Shown here piece by piece: positions 43,038 through 51,707 of a DNA stretch of 59,171 bases. The stretch's first letter is position 1. Every line of letters starts with the position of its first letter. This DNA comes from JACVRX01 sp035697245 (GTDB taxonomy: Bacteria; Actinomycetota; Actinomycetes; Jiangellales; Jiangellaceae). The translations under genes were made by a program, and so were the position numbers. The stretch spans positions 1 through 59,171 of the forward strand of contig DASSDH010000193.1 in NCBI GenBank assembly GCA_035697245.1. The letters are read 5' to 3'. The notes below the pieces were generated by a model. It worked only from the letters and a program-made list of their open reading frames with translations, was not told the DNA's origin and made no database searches.

Positions 43038-43388
43038 GTGCCGGGGACGGGGAATGCAACGTACGTACTGGGCCCGCTCGCGGTCGCAGCCCTGCTCGGA
43101 ACGCTACTGCTGCTGGTGCGGTGGGCCTTCGCGCGCGGGTCGTCCCTCGTCGGTCCCTCGAGGCCTGAATACGGCCTGCTCCAACCCGTCGCCGTCGTCA
43201 GAAGCGCCGCGGAGCTCCAGCCGATCGGCACTGCGCTCACGGCTGCCGGCATCCGCTTCACGGTGACCGTCGACCGGAATGTTCGCCGGATCATGGTCTG
43301 GCCCGACGACGTCGATCGCGCTCGGGACGTCGTCCGGCGGGTGACCGGTGGCGGCCGACCGCCAGCTCTGCCAGGCGATGGACGCTAG
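43038..43388 (+). CDS. Membrane-anchored DUF2007-like small protein
   Basis: 116 aa from GTG 43038. An N-terminal span (LGPLAVAALLGTLLLLVRWAF, about 11-31) is followed by a soluble ~75-residue domain, LLQPVAVVRSAAELQPIG...AAGIRFTVTVDRNVRRIMVWPDDVDRARDVVRR. That spacing (small-fold strand, AAGI turn, WPDDVDRA) resembles DUF2007-type 'putative signal transducing' domains. It is encoded antisense to the last ~95 codons of the PAP2 gene. No ribosome site is visible; it may be leaderless. Confidence 0.75.
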   Translation: MPGTGNATYVLGPLAVAALLGTLLLLVRWAFARGSSLVGPSRPEYGLLQPVAVVRSAAELQPIGTALTAAGIRFTVTVDRNVRRIMVWPDDVDRARDVVRRVTGGGRPPALPGDGR

Positions 43389-44312
43389 CAGCACCAGACC
43401 GACGTAGATCCAGCCGAGCAGGATGTCGACAACGTAGTGCTCACCGCCATAGACCAGCGTCAGGGCCATGGCTATCGGATACAGCGCGATCACCGCCCGA
43501 AGCAGACGGTTGCGGACCAGCATCCACAGCGTGACGCTGAACAGCAGCGCGAATGCCGCGTGCAATGACGGCAGGGCAGCTATCTGGTTCGAGCCGGCCT
43601 GGGCTTGGTCGAGCCAGGCGCCGGCACTGCGCAGACCGAGCACTGACCAGCCATTGGTCGCCACCCGGTCCATGTGCTCCGGGACGAACTCGTACTTCGA
43701 CGCGTACCACGGGGGGGCAGCCGGCAGCAGGATGTAAGTCGCGAGCCCTGCGTACGAGAGCAGGACGACCCGCCGCACGTAGGTCAGCCACACGGTTCGG
43801 GACCGGACGTAGAGAATCGCGGCCAAGGCCCAGGGCAGCACGAAGTGGGTGACGTATACCAGGGACGCAGCGGCATCCCACCAATGCGGTTCGACCGGAT
43901 CGTAAGCCTGCTCCTGCATCCAGGCCGTCGGCAGGACGCCGCCGAAGAGCAGCCGCTCGACGTCGGCGAGCTCGACGACGCGGACGGGAATCCCGAGCGT
44001 GTCAGCTATGCCGCGGGTGTGGTCGTAGAGGATCAACGCGGCAAGAAGCGGTAGCCAATCCAGGACCGCACGCACGTGATCCCGAACTGGCCGCCCCAGC
44101 CGAGCGGCGACGATCCCGGCGAGGATCCAGACGCTTTGCCCGATCCGGTCGATAGGGACGCCGACATTGACGATATAGGTCGCGAGGACGACGAGGTATG
44201 CGATCAGCCCGAGCCGGGGCAGCGGCCACGTCCACGGCCTGCGTAAGGTCGCCAACCGTCCAGCCGGGGCCTGGACCGTCCCGGAGGTGTGGTCCTCCGT
44301 CTCGACGCTCAT
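43104..44312 (-). CDS. PAP2-superfamily membrane phosphatase / inositolphosphotransferase-like
   Basis: 402 aa. Multiple membrane spans and the PAP2 motifs PSLHAAF (motif 2) and GGEHYVVDILLGW (motif 3, with catalytic His and Asp); the first PAP2 motif (KxxxxxxRP) is not evident, as in the PAP2_3 subgroup. It probably removes phosphate from, or transfers, a lipid headgroup at the outer membrane face. ATG 44312 overlaps the murA stop as TGATG. The last ~85 residues are charged, low-complexity and lie opposite the plus-strand gene at 43038-43388. Confidence 0.88.
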   Translation of the reverse strand: MSVETEDHTSGTVQAPAGRLATLRRPWTWPLPRLGLIAYLVVLATYIVNVGVPIDRIGQSVWILAGIVAARLGRPVRDHVRAVLDWLPLLAALILYDHTRGIADTLGIPVRVVELADVERLLFGGVLPTAWMQEQAYDPVEPHWWDAAASLVYVTHFVLPWALAAILYVRSRTVWLTYVRRVVLLSYAGLATYILLPAAPPWYASKYEFVPEHMDRVATNGWSVLGLRSAGAWLDQAQAGSNQIAALPSLHAAFALLFSVTLWMLVRNRLLRAVIALYPIAMALTLVYGGEHYVVDILLGWIYVGLVLLASIAWQSWRSAATGHPPDDVPSAIDVVGPDHDPANIPVDGHREADAGSRERSADRLELRGASDDGDGLEQAVFRPRGTDEGRPAREGPPHQQQ

Positions 44313-45586
44313 CAGTCCTCGTAGTGGTCGGGGTCGGGTTCGCGGACGATGTCGGCCCCGAGCGAGTTCAGCTCGCCGGCAAAGTCGGGGTAGCCGCGGT
44401 CGATGTGGTGCACGCCGGAAACCAGTGTCTCGCCTTCGGCGACGAGTCCGGCCAGCACGAGACCGGCACCGGCCCGGATGTCCGGCGCCACGACCGGCGC
44501 CGCTGACAACCGGGGCCGACCGTTTGCCACTGCGTGGTGGCCGTCGGTGCGCACGTCGGCGCCGAGCCTGGCGAGTTCGTTGACGAACATGAACCGTGCC
44601 TCGTAGACGTTCTCGGTGACCATCGCCGTGCCCTCGGACACCGCATTGAGTGCGACCACCATCGGTTGGAGGTCCGTGGGGAAGCCCGGGTAGGGCAGCG
44701 TCACGACGTCCACTGCCCGTGGCCGCCCTGACATGGCCACCCGGAGCCCCTCGTCGGCGGTGTCGATCGTGGCCCCCGCGTAGGCGAGCTTGTCCAGCAC
44801 GATCTCGAGGTGATCGGCGTGCCCGTTCACGACGGTGACGTCGCCTCGGGTCATGACCGCAGCGATCGCCCACGTGCCGGTCACGATGCGGTCGGGGACC
44901 GTCGTGTGCTGGGTGGGAGTCAAGCCCCCGACACCCTCGATCCGCAGGGTGGACGTACCGAGGCCGTCGATCTTGGCACCCATCCGGCTCAACAACCGGC
45001 AGATGTCGACGATCTCCGGCTCGCGCGCGACGTTGTCGATGACCGTCGTGCCGGAGGCCAAGGTGGCGGCGGTGACCAGATTCTCGGTCGCTCCGACGCT
45101 GGGAAAGTCCAGCCAGATGTTGGCGCCGTGCAGTCCGCGTGGCGCCCTGGCGATGACGAAACCGTGCTCGACGGAGACCGTCGCGCCCAGCTTCTCCAAC
45201 CCGGCTAGATGCATGCCCAGGCCGCGCGATCCGATGGCGTCACCGCCGGGAAGTGCGACGTCGGCCGCCCCGCACCGAGCCAGCAGCGGGCCGAGCACAC
45301 AGATGGAGGCCCGCAGCCGTCGGACCAGGTGGTACGGGGCCGCGAAGCTGACTTGGGCGGGCACGTCGACGACGACGGTTCCGCCCTCGCGCCGAACCTC
45401 CACGCCGAGGCGGCGCAACAGGTCGGCCATGTAATCGACGTCGGTGATCGCGGGGACGTCTCGAAGAACCGTCCGGCCCTCGGCCAGCAGCGCGCTCGCC
45501 ATGAGCTTGAGAGCGCTGTTCTTGGCACCCGCCACGCGAACCTCTCCGCGCAGGGACGTCCCACCGGTCACCCGGAATCGGTCCAT
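44312..45586 (-). CDS. murA: UDP-N-acetylglucosamine 1-carboxyvinyltransferase (MurA), Asp active site
   Basis: 424-aa enzyme transferring enolpyruvate from PEP to UDP-GlcNAc, the first committed step of peptidoglycan synthesis. VAGAKNSALKLM holds the PEP-binding Lys22-Asn23. The active-site loop reads LPGGDAIGSRG, so residue 116 is Asp where E. coli has Cys115. That substitution also occurs in mycobacterial MurA and confers intrinsic fosfomycin resistance because the drug alkylates the Cys. DFPSVGATENL and RGYPDFAGEL are further family marks. It lies downstream of the DUF2550 gene and coupled to PAP2. Confidence 0.97.
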   Translation of the reverse strand: MDRFRVTGGTSLRGEVRVAGAKNSALKLMASALLAEGRTVLRDVPAITDVDYMADLLRRLGVEVRREGGTVVVDVPAQVSFAAPYHLVRRLRASICVLGPLLARCGAADVALPGGDAIGSRGLGMHLAGLEKLGATVSVEHGFVIARAPRGLHGANIWLDFPSVGATENLVTAATLASGTTVIDNVAREPEIVDICRLLSRMGAKIDGLGTSTLRIEGVGGLTPTQHTTVPDRIVTGTWAIAAVMTRGDVTVVNGHADHLEIVLDKLAYAGATIDTADEGLRVAMSGRPRAVDVVTLPYPGFPTDLQPMVVALNAVSEGTAMVTENVYEARFMFVNELARLGADVRTDGHHAVANGRPRLSAAPVVAPDIRAGAGLVLAGLVAEGETLVSGVHHIDRGYPDFAGELNSLGADIVREPDPDHYED

Positions 45587-45636
45587 CGAGGCATCTTGTC
45601 ATGGCACCGACCGAGCTCAGTAAGTTGGCGCTGGGC

Positions 45637-46074
45637 CTACGCGACCAGGTGCCCTCCGGGCGGCGAGGACTCCAACCAGGCCAGGAAGGCCATGGACGCG
45701 CCTTCGCTCATGGACACCTCCAGCGACCGGTCGCCCGTCGCGCAGACGAAAACGACGTGACCTGCCGGCAGGTCGTACGCCTCCTCCGGATCTGGCGCTC
45801 GCCGGTCGGTGACGTTGAGGTCAGAGCGTGGCGACGACCACTTCGGCCGCCCGCCGTAGCTGAAGGTCCGGAACCATTCCACGTCGTCGCCTCGATACCG
45901 ACCAATCCCGAAAACCCAGCCCCCGCCCCAGCGGTTACGGCCGACCCGCAGGCACATGTCGAAGCCACCTTGTCGCTGCAGGATCCGGCGGCGAAGAAAC
46001 AACCCTCCCAGGGCCAGCACGATGACCAGGGCAACGACAGCCACGACGATGGCGACCCATTCGAGCACGCCCAT
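45637..46074 (-). CDS. DUF2550 membrane-anchored protein
   Basis: 145 aa. One N-terminal membrane helix (VAIVVAVVALVIVLALGGLF) is followed by basic RRRILQRQGGF and a soluble domain with RYRGDDVEWFRTFSYGGRP, typical of DUF2550 (Rv1312-like), found between atpC and murA in actinobacteria. ATG 46074 has GGAGG 8-9 nt upstream; a TTG two codons earlier is less likely. Function is unknown. Confidence 0.88.
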   Translation of the reverse strand: MGVLEWVAIVVAVVALVIVLALGGLFLRRRILQRQGGFDMCLRVGRNRWGGGWVFGIGRYRGDDVEWFRTFSYGGRPKWSSPRSDLNVTDRRAPDPEEAYDLPAGHVVFVCATGDRSLEVSMSEGASMAFLAWLESSPPGGHLVA

Positions 46075-46101
46075 CGCCAACGCCCTCCCCGACCGCCGTG
46101 G

Positions 46102-46470
46102 TCAGCTGGCCTCGACGGCGCGCAGCCGGGTCTCTGCTCTACGGGCCGCCTCGGCGTCGTCGCCGGCCTCGGCCAAGGCTGCCTCGGCCCGTTTGACGTC
46201 GATCTCGTCGGCCAGCTCAGCGACTTCGGCCAGGATGGAGACGACGTCGTCGGCCACGGAGAGGAATCCGCCGTGCACCGCGGCGGTCACGACCTCGCCG
46301 TCCTGGCTGCGGATCGTCACCGGGCCGGTGACGAGCAGGCCGAGCAGCGGCGCGTGGCCGGGCATGATCCCGATGTCGCCCTCGGTCGTCCTCGTGATGA
46401 CGATCGATGCCTCGCCGGACCAGACCCGACGGTCGGCAGCCACCAGTTCGACGTGCAGTTCGCCTGCCAC
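46102..46470 (-). CDS. atpC: ATP synthase F1 subunit epsilon
   Basis: 122 aa. Beta-sandwich N-domain (LHVELVAADRRVWSGEASIV, DIGIMPGHAPLLGLL) and a C-terminal helical region (EAALAEAGDDAEAARRAETRL). It links rotation to catalysis and inhibits ATP hydrolysis. GTG 46470 (VAGELHVEL) has GAGGAG 5 nt upstream. Unlike the other atp junctions, it is separated from atpD by 201 bp that contain a structured repeat. Confidence 0.95.
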   Translation of the reverse strand: MAGELHVELVAADRRVWSGEASIVITRTTEGDIGIMPGHAPLLGLLVTGPVTIRSQDGEVVTAAVHGGFLSVADDVVSILAEVAELADEIDVKRAEAALAEAGDDAEAARRAETRLRAVEAS

Positions 46471-46570
46471 GGGCTCTCCTCGCGCAAACGTGATCGTGGG
46501 TGCGCCAGAGAATACCGGCCCAATGCCCTTCCGCGCCCAAAGCGGATCAGGGGCGTTCATCACCGCTGTG

Positions 46571-46649
46571 GCCATCACCAGGCATGCCGGTACATCACCA
46601 CCCTTGCAGGCCTGGTGACGTACCGGCCTGGGTGGTGAACGTGGTCATT
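46571..46649. repeat. 79-bp structured intergenic repeat, copy 2 (atpD-atpC gap)
   Basis: Gapless match to 14289-14367 (about 63 of 79). A stem of ~15 bp, GCCGGTACATCACCA paired with its near-complement starting TGGTGACGTACC, has one mismatch and a 12-nt loop. Beyond the shared GTAC, the pair is C-G in copy 1 and G-C here, a compensatory change. An outer CATCAC/GTGGTG stem keeps pairing through a G-U. The element lies inside the otherwise tightly spaced atp operon. Confidence 0.75.
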
Positions 46650-46671
46650 CCGGGCGGCGGAGGTTACTCCG

Positions 46672-48132
46672 TCAGCTGGCAAGGGTCTTGGCCTTCTCCT
46701 GGGCGGACTCGATGTTGCCGACCATGTGGAAGGCCTGCTCGGGCAGGTCGTCGTACTCGCCCTTGCAGATCCCGTCGAACGACTCGAGGGTCTCCGACAG
46801 CGGGACGAACACCCCAGGTGAGCCGGTGAACGCCTCTGCAGCGAACATGTTCTGGGAGAGGAAGCGCTGGATGCGCCTCGCCCGGTTGACGGTGATCTTG
46901 TCCTCTTCGGACAGCTCGTCGATGCCGAGGATCGCGATGATGTCCTGCAGGTCCTTGTAACGCTGCAGGATCTCCTTGACCCGCTGCGCGACCCGGTAAT
47001 GCTGGTCGCCTATATAGAGCGGGTCGAGGATGCGGCTGGACGAGTCCAGCGGGTCCACGGCGGGATAGATGCCCAGTGCCGAGATCGGCCGCGACAGCAC
47101 GGTGCGGGCATCGAGGTGCGCGAATGCCGTGTGCGGCGCGGGGTCGGTGATGTCGTCGGCCGGCACGTAGATCGCCTGCATCGACGTGATGGAGTGCCCA
47201 CGGGTCGAAGTGATCCGCTCCTGCAGCTCACCCATCTCGTCGGCCAAGGTCGGCTGGTAGCCGACCGCCGAGGGCATCCGGCCGAGCAGCGTCGACACCT
47301 CTGAACCGGCCTGGGTGAAACGGAAGATGTTGTCGATGAACAGCAGCACGTCCTGCTTCTGGACGTCGCGGAAGTACTCGGCCATCGTCAGCGCCGACAA
47401 GGCTACGCGCATCCGGGTGCCCGGGGGCTCGTCCATCTGACCGAATACCAGGGCCGTGTCCTTGAGGACGTTGGCCTCCTGCATCTCGACCCAGAGGTCG
47501 TTGCCCTCACGGGTCCGCTCGCCGACGCCGGCGAATACCGACGTGCCGCCGAAGTTCCGCGCGACGCGGGTGATCATCTCCTGGATCAGCACTGTCTTGC
47601 CGACACCGGCCCCCCCGAACAGGCCGATCTTGCCGCCCTGGATGTAGGGAGTCAGCAGGTCGATGACCTTGATCCCCGTCTCCATCATCTGGGTGCTGCC
47701 CTCGAGCTGGTCGAACGCCGGCGGCTTGCGGTGGATCGGCCACCGCTCGCTGAGGTCGAGCTCGGACTCGGCGATGTCCAGCGGCTTGCCCAGTGCGTTG
47801 AAGACATGGCCCTTGACCACGTCGCCGACCGGCACCGTGATCGGTCCGCCGGTGTCGCGCACAGACGCGCCCCGGACCAGCCCGTCGGTCGGCTGCATGG
47901 AGATGGCCTTCACCACGTTGCCGCCGATGTGCTGCTCGACCTCGAAGGTGAGCAGCCGGTTCCCACCGGCCTCCTCGGGCAGCTCGACTTCTGTCTCGAG
48001 CGCGTTGTAGATCCCGGGCATCTGTTCGCCGGCGAACTCGACCTCGACAACCGGCCCGATCACCCGGGTCACGTGCCCGACGTGGCCATCAGTTGTTTCA
48101 GTTGCGGTGGTGTCCGTCGTGGTCGTCATCAT
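46672..48132 (-). CDS. atpD: ATP synthase F1 subunit beta
   Basis: 486-aa catalytic subunit. Walker A is GGAGVGKT; VGERTREGNDL carries the catalytic Glu; the Walker B region is VLLFIDNIFRFTQAG; ALGIYPAVDPLDS is the beta-signature. The Thr-rich N-terminal tail (MMTTTTDTTATETTDG) is unusually repetitive. Start ATG 48132 or 48129; both overlap the atpG stop, and GGGGAG lies upstream. Confidence 0.98.
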   Translation of the reverse strand: MMTTTTDTTATETTDGHVGHVTRVIGPVVEVEFAGEQMPGIYNALETEVELPEEAGGNRLLTFEVEQHIGGNVVKAISMQPTDGLVRGASVRDTGGPITVPVGDVVKGHVFNALGKPLDIAESELDLSERWPIHRKPPAFDQLEGSTQMMETGIKVIDLLTPYIQGGKIGLFGGAGVGKTVLIQEMITRVARNFGGTSVFAGVGERTREGNDLWVEMQEANVLKDTALVFGQMDEPPGTRMRVALSALTMAEYFRDVQKQDVLLFIDNIFRFTQAGSEVSTLLGRMPSAVGYQPTLADEMGELQERITSTRGHSITSMQAIYVPADDITDPAPHTAFAHLDARTVLSRPISALGIYPAVDPLDSSSRILDPLYIGDQHYRVAQRVKEILQRYKDLQDIIAILGIDELSEEDKITVNRARRIQRFLSQNMFAAEAFTGSPGVFVPLSETLESFDGICKGEYDDLPEQAFHMVGNIESAQEKAKTLAS

Positions 48133-49112
48133 TCGCTCCCCACGGCCGCCGTGGCGAGTGCATCCGCGCCGCCGACGATCTCGCTGATCTCCTGGGTGAT
48201 CTCGGCCTGGCGGGCCTGGTTGGCCAGCCGGGTGTAGTTCTGCTGCAACTCCGTGGCGTTGTCGGTCGCCGACTTCATCGCCCGTCGACGGGCCGCCCAC
48301 TCCGACGCCGCCGCGTCGAGCAACGCGGTGTAGATGAGGTTCCCGGCGTACTGCGGCAGCAGCGCGTCGAGCACCTCGTCCGACGAGGGCTCGAACTCGT
48401 AGAGAGGAAGGGTCTCGTCAGCACCGGCCGCCGGGGTCTCGGTTTGGCTGCTGCTCACGCCTTCGCTCGTGCGGACTGCGCCCGCCTCGGCGCGGTGCAG
48501 CGGCTCGGGGACGTCCTCCACGACGATCGGCAACAGCCGCCGGGCGCGGACCTCCTGGGTCACCATGTTGACGAAATGGGTCGACACCAGGTGGATCTCG
48601 TCGACGCCGCCCTCCTCTGTCGGCGTGTTGATGGCCGCCAGCACGTCGTCGGCGATCTTGCGCGCGTCGGTGTACACCGGTGTTCCGGTGAAGCCCGTGT
48701 ACTCGCCGGCCACTTCGCGGCCGCGGAAGCGGAACCAGGTGACGCCCTTCTGGCCGACGACGTAGGGCACGACCTGCTGGCCCTCCTCGATCAGCAGACC
48801 GGACAGCGCCTCGCTCTGCCGGATGACGTTCGCCGAATACGCCCCGGCGAATCCGCGGTCGCTGGTGACGACGAGCACTGCTGAACGCTGCGGCGCACCG
48901 ATGCCTTCGAGCAGCGGATTGTCCAGCTTGGCCGTCGCCGCGGCCGCCTCGAGCGCGCGCACGAGCGCACGGGTGTACGGGCGGGCCGCCTCCGCTCGCT
49001 GCTGGGCCTTGATGATTCGCGACGCGGCGATCAGCTCCTGCGCCCTGGTGATCTTCTTGGTGGACTCGACGGAGCGGATCCGCCGCCGGAGCACCCGTAG
49101 CTCGGCTCCCAT
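48129..49112 (-). CDS. atpG: ATP synthase F1 subunit gamma
   Basis: 327-aa central stalk. The N-terminal helix (LRVLRRRIRSVESTKKIT) and C-terminal helix (RRAMKSATDNATELQQNY) form the rotating coiled coil. Near residues 210-245 is an acidic Ser/Thr/Glu-rich insertion (SSSQTETPAAGADE) that is longer than in E. coli and typical of actinobacteria to a variable extent. ATG 49112 has GGGAGGT 9 nt upstream. Confidence 0.97.
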   Translation of the reverse strand: MGAELRVLRRRIRSVESTKKITRAQELIAASRIIKAQQRAEAARPYTRALVRALEAAAATAKLDNPLLEGIGAPQRSAVLVVTSDRGFAGAYSANVIRQSEALSGLLIEEGQQVVPYVVGQKGVTWFRFRGREVAGEYTGFTGTPVYTDARKIADDVLAAINTPTEEGGVDEIHLVSTHFVNMVTQEVRARRLLPIVVEDVPEPLHRAEAGAVRTSEGVSSSQTETPAAGADETLPLYEFEPSSDEVLDALLPQYAGNLIYTALLDAAASEWAARRRAMKSATDNATELQQNYTRLANQARQAEITQEISEIVGGADALATAAVGSE

Positions 49113-49156
49113 CGGCTAGCGACCTCCCGTCGGTTCCACAACCTCCGCTGCCATCG

Positions 49157-50839
49157 TCACGCCGTCGGCGCGTCGGGAGCGGCCGCCTCCCGTACCTCGT
49201 CGGCACTGCGGGTCCGCCGCCGGATCTTGGTGAGATCCTCCTCGCCCTCACCCATCGCCGCGACCGGCTCGTCCTTGACCAGCGGCTGGCCGGACGCGGT
49301 GACGAACTGCTGCTTGAAGGTGTTGACGGCGTTCTCGAGAGCCGCGGTGTCGTCGTCGGTGATCTGGCCCGTGGAGCCGATTGAGTCCAGCAGATCGCTG
49401 TGATCGCGGCTGACGTAGTCCTGGAACTCCGCCTCGAAGCGGCGGATGTCCTCGATCGGCACGTCGTCGAGCCGGCCGGTCGTGCCCGCCCAGATCGAGA
49501 CGACCTGCTTAGCCACGGGCACCGGGGCGTTCTGGCCCTGCTTGAGCAGCTCGACCAGTCGGGCGCCGCGGTCGAGCTGGGCGCGGCTCGCGGCATCGAG
49601 GTCGGAGGCGAACGCGGCGAACGCCTTGAGGTCGTCGTACTGCGCAAGGTCGAGCTTGAGCGAGCCGGAGACCTTCTTCATGGCTTTCACCTGTGCCGCC
49701 CCGCCGACGCGGGACACCGAGATGCCGACGTTGATCGCCGGCCGGACCCCCTGGTTGAACAGGTCAGCTTCGAGGAAGCACTGGCCGTCGGTGATGGAGA
49801 TGACGTTCGTCGGGATGAACGCCGAGACGTCGTTGCCCTTTGTCTCGATGATCGGCAGACCGGTCATCGAGCCGGCGCCGAGCTCGTCGGAGAGCTTGGC
49901 GCACCGTTCCAGTAGGCGGGAGTGCAGGTAGAAGACGTCACCCGGGTACGCCTCGCGCCCCGGCGGCCGGCGCAAGAGCAATGACACCGCGCGGTAGGCC
50001 TCGGCCTGCTTGGACAGGTCGTCGAAGCAGATGAGGACGTGGTAGCCCTGGTACATCCAGTGCTGGCCCAGTGCCGAGCCGGTGTAGGGCGACAAGTACT
50101 TGAACCCGGCCGGGTCCGAGGCGGGAGAGGCCACGATTGTCGTGTACTCGAGCGCGCCGGCCTCATCGAACAGCTGTCGGATACTCGCGATCGTCGAGCC
50201 TTTCTGACCGGTCGCAACGTAGATGCACCGAACCTGCTTGGACTTGTCACCGGTTTTCCAGGCGTCGCGCTGGTTGAGGATCGTGTCCACGGCGATGGTG
50301 GTCTTGCCGGTCTGGCGGTCGCCGAGGATGAGCTGACGTTGCCCCCTGCCGATCGGGGTCATCGCATCGATCGCTTTGATCCCGGTCTGCAGCGGTTCGC
50401 TGACGCCTTGGCGTTGGATGACGGTCGGCGCCTGCAGCTCCAGTGCCCGTCGCTCGTCGGCCTGGATGTCGCCCAAACCATCCAACGGTTCGCCGAGCGG
50501 GTCGATGACCCGGCCCAGGAAGTTATCGCCCACGGGGACGGAGAGCACCTCGCCGGTCCGCCGGACCGGCTGGCCCTCCTCGATGCCGGCGTAGTCGCCC
50601 AGGACGACGACGCCGATCTCCGTCACGTCGAGGTTCAGGGCGATGCCCAGGGTGCCGTCCTCGAACTCGAGCAGCTCGTTGGCCATTGCTGAGGGCAGCC
50701 CCTCGACCCGGGCGATGCCATCACCGGCAACGGCGACCCGGCCGACCTCTTGCCGGGCGGCGGCCGCAGGCTCGTACGAGCGCACGAACTCATCGAGGGC
50801 GTCGCGGATCTCCTCCGGGCGGATCGTCAGTTCCGTCAT
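49157..50839 (-). CDS. atpA: ATP synthase F1 subunit alpha
   Basis: 560 aa, non-catalytic nucleotide-binding subunit. The P-loop is GDRQTGKT (173-180). The N-terminus TELTIRPEEIRDALDEFV contacts delta, and VGISVSRVGGAAQ is the alpha signature. A C-terminal extension of ~40 residues (EEDLTKIRRRTRSADEVREA), longer than in E. coli, resembles the actinobacterial C-terminal tail that in mycobacteria suppresses ATP hydrolysis. ATG 50839 has GGGGAG 5 nt upstream. Confidence 0.98.
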   Translation of the reverse strand: MTELTIRPEEIRDALDEFVRSYEPAAAARQEVGRVAVAGDGIARVEGLPSAMANELLEFEDGTLGIALNLDVTEIGVVVLGDYAGIEEGQPVRRTGEVLSVPVGDNFLGRVIDPLGEPLDGLGDIQADERRALELQAPTVIQRQGVSEPLQTGIKAIDAMTPIGRGQRQLILGDRQTGKTTIAVDTILNQRDAWKTGDKSKQVRCIYVATGQKGSTIASIRQLFDEAGALEYTTIVASPASDPAGFKYLSPYTGSALGQHWMYQGYHVLICFDDLSKQAEAYRAVSLLLRRPPGREAYPGDVFYLHSRLLERCAKLSDELGAGSMTGLPIIETKGNDVSAFIPTNVISITDGQCFLEADLFNQGVRPAINVGISVSRVGGAAQVKAMKKVSGSLKLDLAQYDDLKAFAAFASDLDAASRAQLDRGARLVELLKQGQNAPVPVAKQVVSIWAGTTGRLDDVPIEDIRRFEAEFQDYVSRDHSDLLDSIGSTGQITDDDTAALENAVNTFKQQFVTASGQPLVKDEPVAAMGEGEEDLTKIRRRTRSADEVREAAAPDAPTA

Positions 50840-50876
50840 GGGCACTCCCCTGCGGGTCGGTCCGTCACATCTATTC

Positions 50877-51707
50877 TCACTGCTCGGCCAGCAGACGCTC
50901 TAGTTCGGCGATACGGCTTTGCACGGTGCCGTCGACGACTTCGTCGCCGATCTCGACCTTGACCCCGCCGACCAGGTCCGGGTCGACGACGACGTTGAGC
51001 CGAATCGGGCCGCCGGCCTGCGCTGTGAGCGCGTTCTCCAGCCGGTCCCGGTGTTCCGGGCTCAAGGCGGATGCCACGCGCACGACGGCAACCCGGCGCT
51101 GGCGCCGTTGTGCCGCGAGCTCGATGATCCGGTCCACGGCAGGCTCGAGCCGCCGGTCGCGGGAGGTGAGCACAGCGTGCTCGACCAGGCTGACGGTCTC
51201 GGGCGAGGCTTGATCGGCCAGCAGCCGACGGACCAGGTCGCGGCGGGCCTGCTCCGGCGCCGCTTGGTCGAGCAGCGCGGCACGCAGGTCGGGAGTTGCG
51301 TGCAAGACCTGGCCGAAGCGGAACAGCTCGTCCTCGACGCGGTCCAGCCGGCCATGTGCGTCGGCGGCGGCAAGATGGGCCACGATCCCGAACTCGTCGA
51401 TCGCCGAGATGAGATCGCGGGGACCGTCCCAACGCTCCCGGACGGCTGCTGCGACGAGATCAGCGGCGGCGGGCTCGATCCGGCCGCCGACCAACCGGTT
51501 GGCCAGCGCCGCTCGGTCGTCCGGCGATCGTCCTGGGTCGATCAGCGCACGCCGGACCGCCGGCTCGGCCCACAACAGCCCGGCGACGGTGAACAAGGCA
51601 TCGCCGATCGACGTGGCCCGCTGCGCGGCACCGTCGCCGGTACCGCCGAGCGCGTCGTCGACTTGCGCGGCGAGTGCCTTGTGCGCCTCCCGGCTGGCAC
51701 CCTGCAT
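50877..51707 (-). CDS. atpH: ATP synthase F1 subunit delta
   Basis: 276 aa, peripheral stalk subunit connecting F1 to b. Its length (~100 residues more than E. coli delta) is normal for actinobacteria. The conserved C-terminal block PIRLNVVVDPDLVGGVKVEIGD is present (quoted around residues 230-250). It is separate from atpF, unlike the b-delta fusion of mycobacteria. Its ATG overlaps the atpF stop as TGATG. Confidence 0.95.
   Translation of the reverse strand: MQGASREAHKALAAQVDDALGGTGDGAAQRATSIGDALFTVAGLLWAEPAVRRALIDPGRSPDDRAALANRLVGGRIEPAAADLVAAAVRERWDGPRDLISAIDEFGIVAHLAAADAHGRLDRVEDELFRFGQVLHATPDLRAALLDQAAPEQARRDLVRRLLADQASPETVSLVEHAVLTSRDRRLEPAVDRIIELAAQRRQRRVAVVRVASALSPEHRDRLENALTAQAGGPIRLNVVVDPDLVGGVKVEIGDEVVDGTVQSRIAELERLLAEQ

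Noticed and set aside
44313..44873. Upstream extension of the PAP2 frame into murA
   Set aside because: The extension is Arg/Gly-rich shadow of murA; ATG 44312 overlaps the murA stop and begins a plausible protein.
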